DNA of 8,152 bases, from the NCBI GenBank assembly GCA_012735335.1, contig JAAYHO010000059.1:1-8152 (forward strand). The letters are read 5' to 3'. The position numbers were made by a program, and so were the translations under genes. This DNA comes from Gammaproteobacteria bacterium (GTDB lineage Bacteria > Pseudomonadota > Gammaproteobacteria > Pseudomonadales > Pseudomonadaceae). Every line of letters begins with the position of its first letter. The stretch's first letter is position 1. Below, piece after piece: positions 1 to 6,013 of the stretch. The notes under the pieces are model-generated. The model made no database searches. It was not told the origin of the DNA and saw only the letters and a program-made list of their open reading frames with translations.

Positions 1-923
1 CTCTGCAGCCAGTAGGGCCGGTTGAGCAGTACGCTTTCAGCGGCGGGCTCGGGTTGCTCTATCTTCTGGCCGTCCTCGTAGCGGTAGAAGCCCTGGCCGG
101 TCTTGCGCCCCAGCAGGCCAGCGGCAACGCGCTGCCCGGCAATAAAGGACGGGGTGTAGCGCGGGTCATGGTAGAACTGCTCGTAGACCGACTCCATCAC
201 CGCGTGGGATACGTCCAGCCCGGTCAGGTCGAACAGTTCGAAGGGCCCCATGCGAAAGCCCGGGCCATCGCGCAGGATGCGGTCGATCTGCTGGGCCGTG
301 GCCACCCCTTCGCTGAGCATGCGCAGGGCTTCGGTGCCGAAGGCGCGACCGGCGTGGTTGACCAGAAAGCCGGGGGTATCCGGGGTGATGGCCGGGAAGT
401 GACCGGCTTTTTCTGCCAGTTCCACCAGACCCTGGATATAGCGCTCCTCGGTGCGCGAACCGCGGACCACCTCGACGATCTTCATCAAGGGTACGGGGTT
501 GAAGAAGTGGAAGCCAGCAACCCGCTCCGGGCGGCTGCAACCGGCGGCGATACGGGTCACCGACAGCGACGAGGTATTGGTTGCCAGCAGGCAGTCGTCG
601 CTGACAATGGCTTCCAGATCGGTGAACAGTTTCTGTTTGACCTCGAGGATCTCGACAATCGCCTCGATGATCAGGTCGCAGTCCTTCAGCTGCTCCAGCT
701 CGGCGGCGGGCTGCATGCGCGCGTTGATTGCCTCGAATTCGGCTTCGCTCAGCTTGCCCTTGGCCAGTTGGCGTTGCAGTAGATTGCGGTTGAAGGTCAG
801 CGCGTCCTCGATGGCCTCGGCACGGGTATCAAACAGCAGAACCTGCTGGCCGCTGGTGGCGAACAGTTGGGCGATACCGCGGCCCATTGCACCGGCACCG
901 ATAACGCCAATACGGTTGAACAT
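1..923 (-). CDS. 3-hydroxyacyl-CoA dehydrogenase, long form (5' part, runs off left edge)
   Basis: NAD-dependent oxidation of L-3-hydroxyacyl-CoA to 3-ketoacyl-CoA in fatty-acid or aromatic (phenylacetate-type) degradation in the cytosol. 307 codons are visible from the ATG at 923-921 and the frame is open to the window edge. The Rossmann dinucleotide motif is G9-x-G11-x-x-G14, with D32 at the end of beta-2 for the NAD ribose. Residues matching the human short-chain enzyme's catalytic set all sit at a constant offset: S118 (NTSSL), H139 (HFFNP), E151 (VEVV) and N189 (FLVNH). The C-terminal 3HCDH domain begins near residue 185 and shows TGLD and GRKTGQGFY. Single-domain enzymes end near residue 285-300; this one continues past that, which fits the roughly 500-residue PaaH/PaaC-like class with a second C-terminal domain. 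The start is supported by GAGGAG (931-936) seven bases upstream. The gene is divergent from the membrane protein gene at 1219. The exact substrate cannot be told from this fragment. Confidence 0.93.
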   Translation of the reverse strand, partial: MFNRIGVIGAGAMGRGIAQLFATSGQQVLLFDTRAEAIEDALTFNRNLLQRQLAKGKLSEAEFEAINARMQPAAELEQLKDCDLIIEAIVEILEVKQKLFTDLEAIVSDDCLLATNTSSLSVTRIAAGCSRPERVAGFHFFNPVPLMKIVEVVRGSRTEERYIQGLVELAEKAGHFPAITPDTPGFLVNHAGRAFGTEALRMLSEGVATAQQIDRILRDGPGFRMGPFELFDLTGLDVSHAVMESVYEQFYHDPRYTPSFIAGQRVAAGLLGRKTGQGFYRYEDGQKIEQPEPAAESVLLNRPYWLQ

Positions 924-957
924 GGGGCGACTCCTCGGGTACTCTTCCTGGTTGTTG

Positions 958-986
958 GTTTCGCTATGCGAAACAATATTTCGTTT
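958..986. promoter_or_regulatory. overlapping inverted repeats, candidate operator
   Basis: GTTTCGC (958-964), TAT, GCGAAAC (968-974) is a perfect 7-bp inverted repeat. It overlaps a second one, CGAAA (969-973), CAATA, TTTCG (979-983). Three half-sites of the type TTTCG/CGAAA therefore sit in tandem, 35-65 bp upstream of the dehydrogenase start codon. This is the arrangement of a dimeric repressor operator. The half-site resembles sites described for IclR-type regulators of catabolic genes, but that family assignment is inference. Confidence 0.5.
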
Positions 987-997
987 AAAGTGATGCG

Positions 998-1026
998 AGA
1001 TTAAATCCTGCGTTGGCGCAGTGCAA
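998..1026 (-). promoter_or_regulatory. candidate promoter for the 3-hydroxyacyl-CoA dehydrogenase gene
   Basis: On the minus strand TTGCAC (1026-1021) and TAATCT (1003-998) are separated by 17 bases. Each hexamer matches the sigma-70 consensus at only 3 of 6 positions. A start near 991 would put the inverted repeats at 958-983 just downstream of the transcription start, a usual place for a repressor site. A small hairpin (CTGCG-TTGG-CGCAG, 1008-1021) lies in the spacer. Weak call. Confidence 0.28.
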
Positions 1027-1050
1027 GCCAGGCGTAGCCCTACAGTGGCT

Positions 1051-1056
1051 TATAAT
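1051..1056 (+). promoter_or_regulatory. candidate -10 element (TATAAT) ahead of the membrane protein/mutM operon
   Basis: A perfect TATAAT stands alone in GC-rich sequence, 104 bp before the possible leader ORF and 163 bp before the GTG start at 1219. No good -35 hexamer lies 16-18 bases upstream (CCAGGC at 1028-1033), so activator dependence or a chance match are both possible. The hexamer is nearly self-complementary, so it could also serve the minus strand. Downstream, 1057-1159 holds only short hairpins such as GCCC-TGCG-GGGC (1123-1134). Confidence 0.3.
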
Positions 1057-1159
1057 TGCCCATAAGCCGCCGAAACGCCCGTTACCGGGGTTATTGCAGC
1101 ATGGCATACTGCTCGACTGTCCGCCCTGCGGGGCAACCTGATCCTTGAGCGAGATCCCC

Positions 1160-1222
1160 ATGAGTGAAGACCAGAATCTGGCTGTGGAAAGCAAGGGTGC
1201 GTTTCGCCGAGACCTGCCGTGA
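1160..1222 (+). CDS. possible 20-residue leader peptide, or displaced N-terminus of the next gene
   Basis: ATG at 1160 opens a 20-codon frame rich in charged residues (begins MSEDQN, ends FRRDLP). Its TGA at 1220-1222 overlaps the GTG start of the downstream membrane protein in a GTGA arrangement (1219-1222). This is the classic geometry for translational coupling by termination and re-initiation. Alternatively, the 20 residues are the true cytoplasmic N-terminus of the membrane protein: the acidic then RR-containing sequence runs naturally into its first hydrophobic helix, and the two reading frames would be split by a one-base indel or a -1 frameshift. The ribosome binding site is poor (GAGCGAG, 1147-1153). 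No homology is recognised. Confidence 0.35.
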   Translation: MSEDQNLAVESKGAFRRDLP

Positions 1223-2562
1223 GCGCCCGGTTGCTGCCGTTGGCAGTATTCCTTGAGCTGCTGGCGCTGGCCGGGCAGTGGCCCTGGCTGAGCTGGCTGT
1301 CGGCGGCGGCGCTGAGTGGTTATTTCCTGCTGAACTTCAGGCGCTTGCTGATCTATCCGCGGATTCTCGGGCTGGTTACCCTGGGCATGCTGGTACTGCT
1401 GGCAGTGCTCAGTGACAGCGACCCCGGTATCTGGGGCCGTCTGGCCAGTTCTGCCGCCTACTATGCGGCCTTTCTCGGTGCGCTGGGGCTGATGCAGCTG
1501 CTGGCCCAGCATCTGCCGCACCTGCGTGAGATGCACAAGGCGCTGCTGGCCGGACCGGCGCTGTGGCTCTATCCGCGCTATGTGCTGACCTCTGGCAGCA
1601 TTGGCTCGATCCTCAACTTCGGCATGATGGCGCTGCTCTGCGGCACGCTGAATCAGCACCTGCAGCAATACAATCTGGATGACGGACGCCGCCGTGCCGG
1701 CATGCGCGCGGTGATGGTCACCACCCTGCGTGGCTTTGCGCTGGTGCCTTTGATAGCTCCGACCAGCGTGACCATTGCCATGATCACCCGGGAAATGCCG
1801 GAGTTGAGCTGGGCGGGCATGTTGCCCTACGGCCTGGCGGCCTCGGTATTGCTGTTACTGGTGGGCTGGCACCGGGAGAACAGAAGTCTGGTGGCGCTGC
1901 GCGACGATATCGCCGACAGTACCCCGGCCAGCGGCATGGGGCAGTTGCTGATCGGCAGCCTGCTCGGGCTGACCGCCATCGGCATGCTGGCCTGGCTGAC
2001 CGTGCTGACCCCGTCCCAGGCGGCCATGCTGCTGATTCCGCTGGGGATCGTCAGTTACCTGCTGTGGCGCGAACGCTCTCCGCGCAGTGCGCTGAACCAG
2101 GTAACGGAAAACCTGGTGTCCATGCACAACGAAATGTTCATCTTTGCCTGCGCGGCGATACTCGGCGGGACGCTCGGCGCGCTGGTGCCGATGGAGCAGC
2201 TGGCGCACTGGCTGGCCCAGGAGCCGAAGTACAACGTGCTGCTGGCGGTTGCCAGTCTATTCGGTATCATCCTGCTGGCGCTGATCGGTATTGCGCCGAT
2301 TGTCTCGCTGGCGCTGCTGGTCGGGCTGCTGGCACAACTGGCGCAGCTGGGTGTGCCGATCATGACCCCGGCACTGGGCCTGATGTGCGGCTTCTCGATT
2401 GCCATGATCTTCTCGCCGTTCGGCCCCTCCACGCTGATTCTTTCACGCTTCAGCGGAGTAAAGCCGCGGGAGGTGGTGTTCGGCTGGAATGGTCGTTACG
2501 TCGCCAGCGTGCTGCCACTGTTATTGCTGTTGTTGCTGGCCACCCACTGGCTGCATCTGTAA
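1219..2562 (+). CDS. polytopic inner-membrane protein of unknown function, transporter-like
   Basis: 447 residues, mostly hydrophobic. Roughly 11-13 membrane segments can be picked out, for example near residues 5-20, 26-45, 48-65, 76-98, 165-190, 198-217, 243-262, 266-284, 306-326, 340-372, 385-408 and 424-443. Two similar Pro/Ser-containing motifs interrupt hydrophobic stretches: APTSVTIAM (180-188) in the first half and [11 protein letters not shown] (398-408) in the second. This resembles the paired re-entrant hairpins of ion-transporter-superfamily carriers such as the DctM-, CitM- and DASS-like families, but I do not recognise the family. GTG at 1219 is the only usable start, because an in-frame stop lies at 1165-1167. 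The site before it is weak (GAGA, 1209-1212), so translation may depend on the leader ORF it overlaps. It ends 13 bp before mutM and is probably co-transcribed with it. Substrate unknown. Confidence 0.85.
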   Translation: MSARLLPLAVFLELLALAGQWPWLSWLSAAALSGYFLLNFRRLLIYPRILGLVTLGMLVLLAVLSDSDPGIWGRLASSAAYYAAFLGALGLMQLLAQHLPHLREMHKALLAGPALWLYPRYVLTSGSIGSILNFGMMALLCGTLNQHLQQYNLDDGRRRAGMRAVMVTTLRGFALVPLIAPTSVTIAMITREMPELSWAGMLPYGLAASVLLLLVGWHRENRSLVALRDDIADSTPASGMGQLLIGSLLGLTAIGMLAWLTVLTPSQAAMLLIPLGIVSYLLWRERSPRSALNQVTENLVSMHNEMFIFACAAILGGTLGALVPMEQLAHWLAQEPKYNVLLAVASLFGIILLALIGIAPIVSLALLVGLLAQLAQLGVPIMTPALGLMCGFSIAMIFSPFGPSTLILSRFSGVKPREVVFGWNGRYVASVLPLLLLLLLATHWLHL

Positions 2563-2575
2563 AGGAAGTCTGTCG

Positions 2576-3388
2576 ATGCCGGAGTTACCCGAAGTAGAAA
2601 CCACCCGCCGTGGCATTGCGCCCCACCTGGAGGGCCGCAAGGTGATCCGGCTGATAGTGCGTGATCCGCGCCTGCGCTGGCCGATTCCCGAGGATCTGGC
2701 GATCCAGATCGAGAACCAGACCTTTACCGCGATCCGCCGTCGGGCCAAGTATCTGCTGATGGATATCGGTGGCGGGACCCTGATCAGTCATCTGGGTATG
2801 TCCGGAAACCTGCGGCTGGTGCCGGTGGGCACTCCGGTACTCAAGCATGAGCATGTGGATATCGAGCTGGATTCGTGCATGACCCTGCGCTACACCGATC
2901 CGCGCCGCTTCGGCGCCATGCTCTGGCAGCGTTCCGGTGAAGAGCACCCGCTGCTCAGCAAGCTGGGGCCGGAGCCGCTGTCGGAGGAGTTCAATGGCGA
3001 GCGCCTGTACCAGCTGTCGCGCAAGCGCAGCATGGCGGTCAAACCCTTCATCATGGATAACGCCGTGGTGGTCGGAGTGGGAAATATCTACGCCACCGAG
3101 GCGCTGTTTGCCGCCGGTATCGACCCGCGCCGGGAGGCCGGGCGCATCAGCCGGGCCCGCTACAACGAACTGGCCGGGGAGATAAGGAAGGTGCTGGCCA
3201 GAGCCATCGACAGCGGCGGCACCACTCTGCGCGACTTTATCGGCGGTGATGGCAAGCCGGGTTACTTCCAGCAGGAGCTGTTTGTCTATGGACGCGCCGG
3301 GCAGTTGTGCAAGGTCTGTGGTGCCACCCTGTCGGAGTGCCGTCTGGGCCAGCGCAGCTCGGTATTTTGCCGCCGCTGTCAGAGTTGA
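2576..3388 (+). CDS. mutM: formamidopyrimidine-DNA glycosylase (Fpg/MutM)
   Basis: Bifunctional DNA glycosylase/AP lyase that removes 8-oxoguanine and formamidopyrimidines in base-excision repair. It has 270 residues, against 269 in E. coli. The N-terminus MPELPEVET supplies the essential Pro2 nucleophile and Glu3, which also fixes the start: upstream in-frame starts would destroy the active site. K58 matches the conserved catalytic-domain lysine. M75 and R110/F112 (in DPRRFG) match the residues that fill the gap left by the flipped base. The helix-two-turn-helix region contains VGVGNIYA (166-173). The C-terminus is a zinc finger of form C-x2-C-x16-C-x2-C (C245, C248, C265, C268) with the phosphate-binding arginine R260. 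A good ribosome binding site (AAGGAAG, 2562-2568) lies seven bases before the ATG. All key residues are present, so it should be active. It sits 13 bp after the membrane protein gene. Confidence 0.98.
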   Translation: MPELPEVETTRRGIAPHLEGRKVIRLIVRDPRLRWPIPEDLAIQIENQTFTAIRRRAKYLLMDIGGGTLISHLGMSGNLRLVPVGTPVLKHEHVDIELDSCMTLRYTDPRRFGAMLWQRSGEEHPLLSKLGPEPLSEEFNGERLYQLSRKRSMAVKPFIMDNAVVVGVGNIYATEALFAAGIDPRREAGRISRARYNELAGEIRKVLARAIDSGGTTLRDFIGGDGKPGYFQQELFVYGRAGQLCKVCGATLSECRLGQRSSVFCRRCQS

Positions 3389-3416
3389 AGCGCGTATCCA
3401 GACCGTCGGCGGCTGA

Positions 3417-3445
3417 TTGATATACTTTTGTCTAGTCAATAGATA
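3417..3445 (+). promoter_or_regulatory. candidate sigma-70 promoter for the PAS-GGDEF-EAL gene
   Basis: TTGATA (3417-3422), a 17-base spacer and TAGATA (3440-3445) lie in the only clearly AT-rich block of the window (about 3417-3480), shortly after mutM ends. The spacer contains a near-palindrome TTGTCTAGTCAA (3428-3439). A perfect inverted repeat AATTC-ATC-GAATT (3447-3459) follows around the expected start site. Both could be regulator sites. The first does not match the FNR/Anr consensus (TTGAT-N4-ATCAA). Confidence 0.5.
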
Positions 3446-3471
3446 AAATTCATCGAATTATGATGCTGCTG

Positions 3472-3480
3472 TGCTATCAT
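3472..3480 (+). promoter_or_regulatory. candidate second promoter, extended -10 (TGCTATCAT)
   Basis: TGC followed by TATCAT has the TGn extended -10 form and lies at the downstream edge of the AT-rich block. No convincing -35 is seen. Transcription would start near 3487, giving a leader of about 210 nt before the ATG at 3700. Confidence 0.35.
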
Positions 3481-3489
3481 GCGCCACAC

Positions 3490-3609
3490 CTGTCTGCCGA
3501 CAGTACGAGTATGCCTGCGTGAAGTCAGCCCGGATGGCTGGCCATGCACCCCCGGCAGACCTTTCCCCTGTTACCCGAACGTCTGACCCGATGCCACTTC
3601 GGCAGGGTC
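3490..3609 (+). other. structured 5' leader with alternative pairings
   Basis: This is the foldable part of the 311-bp gap between mutM and the c-di-GMP gene. GTCTGCCG (3492-3499) pairs perfectly with CGGCAGAC (3553-3560), enclosing a smaller hairpin CAGCC-CGGAT-GGCTG (3526-3540). Downstream, GACCC (3585-3589) and GGGTC (3605-3609) close a hairpin with inner stem TGCC/GGCA (3592-3595/3601-3604). The segment CTGCCGA (3494-3500) can instead pair with TCGGCAG (3599-3605), which would open both structures. It can also form the local hairpin CTGTC-TGCC-GACAG (3490-3503). It does not look like a c-di-GMP-I riboswitch: no CAAACC-type core was found. No clear poly-U terminator follows. 3610-3684 holds only a short GAGC/GCTC hairpin (3665-3678). 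Confidence 0.4.
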
Positions 3610-3699
3610 CCTTGTTGCTCTGGTAACGACTCGAACCGACTGCACTGGACTGGCAGATTTTGGTTGAGCATTTCAGCTCGTGGCCAGGAGTGCGAGTAG

Positions 3700-5457
3700 A
3701 TGACCAGCTATGAGGACAAGGTTCCCGGCGCAGTCGGCCAGGCTGACCAGCCGCATCTCGATTCAGCGTTGGCCGGTGCCATTTTTGCTGCCGCGGTGGA
3801 TGCCATTCTGGTGGTGGATGGACAGGGGCTGATCCAGGCGGCCAATGATGCCGCGCTGGTGTGCTTCGGTTATGCGGAGACCGAGCTGCTGGGGCGCAAT
3901 ATCTCCATACTGATGCCCCGCTCCGATGCCGTCCGCCATGACGCTTACATGCATGACTACCAGCACACCGGCAAGCGCAAGATCATTGGCATCGGTCGGG
4001 AGCTGATGGGGCGGCGCAAGAGCGGTGACCTGTTCCCCCTGCACCTGAGCATCAGCGAATTCCAGTTCAATAACCAGCGCATGTTCGTTGGCATCTGTCA
4101 CGATATCAGCGAGCGGCATCGGCTCTCCGAGCAGGTGGCCTTTCTGGCTTCCTATGACAGCCTGACCGGCTGCCTGAACCGTCACCAGTTCCAGCAGAGC
4201 CTGAGTGAGGCCATGCGTCCGTATCAGACCGATGGTCAGCGCCAGGCGGTGCTGTTCATCGATCTGGATGATTTCAAGGCGATCAATGACAACCACGGTC
4301 ACGGCGGTGGTGACCGGCTGCTGCGCCAGGCGGCTGAACGGCTGCGGGGCGCCCTGCCGAAATCCTGCCTGCTGGGCCGGGTGGGGGGCGATGAGTTTGC
4401 CGTACTGATGCCGTTCGATGGCGGAATGAATCGTGCCTCCGAGATTGCCCATCAACTGCTCCATGCCCTGCGGAAACCCTTTGATATCGACGGCCGACTG
4501 CTGACGGTGCGGGCCAGTATTGGTATCAGTCTGTTCCAGGGTGGCTGCCAGACGGCTGACGACCTGCTCAACGAAGCGGATATGGCCATGTACCAGGCCA
4601 AGCGCGATGGCGGCGCCTGTGTGCGCTTCTTCGACCAGACCCTGCGCGAGCGGGCCGAGCGTACCTATCGTCTGCTGACCCGCTTGCGTCAGGCGATCGA
4701 GGCGCAGTCCTTCGAGCTGCACTACCAGCTGCAGGTCGATCTGCAGACCCGGCAGCCGACCGGTATCGAGGCGCTGCTGCGCTGGCGCGATGAGGGCGGG
4801 CAACTGATAGCACCGGACGAGTTCCTGCCGGTGGCCCACGCCTACGGTCTGATGCCGGAGATCGACCGCTGGGTTCTGCAGCGGGCCTGTCGGGATAACA
4901 TGACCTTGATCCGCTCCGGAGTGCTGGATGTACCGGTGGCGGTGAACATCAGCGTACCGAGCTTCAGTGCTGCGGATTTTGTCAGCCGGGTGCGGCAGAC
5001 GCTGGCCGACACCGGCCTGCCACCTGAGCGGCTGGCACTGGAGCTGACCGAGGAGACGGCGATGAGCAGTCTCAAGCAGGTGCGGCAGAACTCCGACCTG
5101 TTGATCCGTGCCGGGGTAAGCCTGTCCATTGATGACTTCGGGGTCGGCTTCTCCTCGCCCTCACGGCTCAAGGAACTGCATTTCCATACCCTGAAGATCG
5201 ATCGCTCCTTCGTTGCCGGGGTGCCGCAGAGCAGCAGCGATGTGGTGATCATTCAGGCCACCCTGGGGCTGGCGGCAGCACTGGGCATGCGGGTGCTGGC
5301 CGAGGGTATAGAAACGGCAGAGCAGGCTGAATACCTGTGTTCACTCGGTTGCGCCCAGGGTCAGGGCTACTGGTTTGCCCGACCGCTGCCGCTGGCGCAA
5401 TTGCAACAGCGACTGGCCGCTCAGGAAGCCCCGGATGGCACTGATGAGGCGGGCTGA
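3700..5457 (+). CDS. PAS (FixL-like, possible heme sensor)-GGDEF-EAL cyclic-di-GMP protein
   Basis: 585 residues: PAS about 25-138, GGDEF about 145-312, EAL about 325-572, with no membrane segment, so a cytosolic c-di-GMP synthase and/or phosphodiesterase. The PAS stretch from R79-H80-D81 to I97-G98-R100 aligns without gaps to FixL, placing H80 at the heme-ligand position (His200 in B. japonicum FixL) and R100 at the distal arginine (Arg220). Heme binding is therefore plausible but unproven. The GGDEF motif is intact (G229-F233), with FIDLDDFK (186-193) upstream, but the inhibitory RxxD site is absent (220-223 read PKSC). EAL residues are present: E357 (EALLRW), N416, E448 (ELTE), D478-D479, K499 and D501 (LKIDRSF), E535 (EGIE), Q555. 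Oddities are YQLQ for the usual YQPQ and a divergent loop 6 (FGVGFSSPS). AGGAG (3686-3690) nine bases upstream supports the start. Net direction of activity is unknown. Confidence 0.95.
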   Translation: MTSYEDKVPGAVGQADQPHLDSALAGAIFAAAVDAILVVDGQGLIQAANDAALVCFGYAETELLGRNISILMPRSDAVRHDAYMHDYQHTGKRKIIGIGRELMGRRKSGDLFPLHLSISEFQFNNQRMFVGICHDISERHRLSEQVAFLASYDSLTGCLNRHQFQQSLSEAMRPYQTDGQRQAVLFIDLDDFKAINDNHGHGGGDRLLRQAAERLRGALPKSCLLGRVGGDEFAVLMPFDGGMNRASEIAHQLLHALRKPFDIDGRLLTVRASIGISLFQGGCQTADDLLNEADMAMYQAKRDGGACVRFFDQTLRERAERTYRLLTRLRQAIEAQSFELHYQLQVDLQTRQPTGIEALLRWRDEGGQLIAPDEFLPVAHAYGLMPEIDRWVLQRACRDNMTLIRSGVLDVPVAVNISVPSFSAADFVSRVRQTLADTGLPPERLALELTEETAMSSLKQVRQNSDLLIRAGVSLSIDDFGVGFSSPSRLKELHFHTLKIDRSFVAGVPQSSSDVVIIQATLGLAAALGMRVLAEGIETAEQAEYLCSLGCAQGQGYWFARPLPLAQLQQRLAAQEAPDGTDEAG

Positions 5458-5523
5458 GGGCGCAGAATGTGCACCGGGTAGCGCTTTGCCACAGGGTGCG
5501 TTTCCTAATATGCTGAATGCGCC

Positions 5524-5559
5524 TACAATGGCGATGTCGGCACTTCGGGACGGAGTGCC
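5524..5559 (+). promoter_or_regulatory. candidate promoter and leader hairpin before the small CLGC-protein gene
   Basis: TACAAT (5524-5529) with TTTCCT (5501-5506) at 17 bases could be a promoter; the -35 is weak. The -10 is bracketed by CGCC (5520-5523) and GGCG (5530-5533). Just downstream, GGCACTTC (5539-5546) pairs with GGAGTGCC (5552-5559) to make a strong eight-pair hairpin that includes one G-U pair. It is followed by AAAAA rather than T residues, so it is not an intrinsic terminator for the c-di-GMP gene. Confidence 0.35.
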
Positions 5560-5596
5560 AAAAACCACAATAATGCCGCTTATCGGGCTCACCATC

Positions 5597-5601
5597 AGGG
5601 A
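5597..5601 (+). promoter_or_regulatory. ribosome binding site that fixes the start of the small CLGC protein
   Basis: AGGGA lies seven bases before the ATG at 5609. The reading frame is open far upstream, to inside the c-di-GMP gene, but only this start gives an N-terminal signal sequence. Confidence 0.6.
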
Positions 5602-5608
5602 TACCACT

Positions 5609-5947
5609 ATGCGCCTGTTACGTCACATCACTGCTTTGTTCGCCGGCCTGCTGCTTGCCGGTAGCGTCATGGCCACCGAGGCCAATTATGGTTATCAGGA
5701 AAATATCGACAACCCCGGCATCTTTGCCATGGTCGGTGATCTGATCATCGCCCGGCCGATCGGTGCTGCCGTCACTGCTGTCGGCGCTGCTGCCTTTGTG
5801 GTCAGTCTGCCGTTTACCGCGCTGGCGGGTAATACCGCTGAAGCCGGCCAGGAACTGGTGGTACGCCCGGGGCGGGAAACCTTCATGCGTTGTCTGGGTT
5901 GCACCAAGAGCGGTTACGGTCGCAAGCAGCGCGAAGAAAGTCTGTAA
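5609..5947 (+). CDS. small exported or membrane-anchored protein with CLGC motif, function unknown
   Basis: 112 residues. A positively charged start (MRLLRH) and hydrophobic stretch ending in GSVMA look like a Sec signal peptide, with likely cleavage after A22. A second hydrophobic segment spans about residues 47-72 (from ARPIGAA to SLPFTAL) and could be a membrane helix. The tail carries C95-L-G-C98, a CxxC pair that might bind a metal or cofactor or form a disulfide, and then a basic end. I recall similar short Pseudomonas proteins sharing a DNP...MVGD start, VVSLPF, GN..EAG and RCLGC, sometimes labelled multidrug transporter without clear support. Their function is unknown to me. It lies 66 bp before the Na/Pi-type transporter gene, with no terminator between, so co-transcription is likely. 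Confidence 0.8.
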   Translation: MRLLRHITALFAGLLLAGSVMATEANYGYQENIDNPGIFAMVGDLIIARPIGAAVTAVGAAAFVVSLPFTALAGNTAEAGQELVVRPGRETFMRCLGCTKSGYGRKQREESL

Positions 5948-6013
5948 CGCGGCACTGTACGCCGGGTAATACGGTGGTTGGAGCCTGTCTGTAGCTGGTC
6001 GGGGCTTGTGGGA

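Noticed and set aside
54..993. Plus-strand ORFs opposite the 3-hydroxyacyl-CoA dehydrogenase gene
   Set aside because: The minus-strand frame has every catalytic residue and a good ribosome binding site. The plus-strand products are unlike any known family.
3369..3413. Terminator for mutM formed by GCCGCCG (3369-3375) and CGGCGGC (3407-3413)
   Set aside because: The pairing spans 31 bases and is not followed by a T run, so it is not a convincing intrinsic terminator.
3428..3439. FNR/Anr box in the promoter of the possible oxygen-sensing gene
   Set aside because: TTGTCTAGTCAA has two bases between half-sites and lacks the TTGAT-N4-ATCAA pattern, so it is not a credible Anr site.
3479..3586. 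35-codon ORF starting at ATG 3479 in the leader of the c-di-GMP gene
   Set aside because: The ATG overlaps the candidate -10, there is no ribosome binding site, and the Pro/Cys-rich product looks like chance translation.
3490..3609. c-di-GMP-I or -II riboswitch
   Set aside because: The leader folds, but I do not find the conserved core sequences of either class.
3534..3626. 30-codon ORF (starts MAGHAPP) in the same leader, a possible leader peptide
   Set aside because: It has no clear ribosome binding site and lies within segments better explained by RNA pairing. Without comparative data it cannot be supported.
3763..4839. Long minus-strand ORF of 358 codons opposite the PAS-GGDEF-EAL gene
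   Set aside because: The composition is that of an antisense shadow (Gln- and His-rich), with no recognisable domain.
5539..5565. Rho-independent terminator after the c-di-GMP gene
   Set aside because: The hairpin is strong, but it is followed by A residues rather than T on the plus strand, and no A run precedes it to serve the minus strand.
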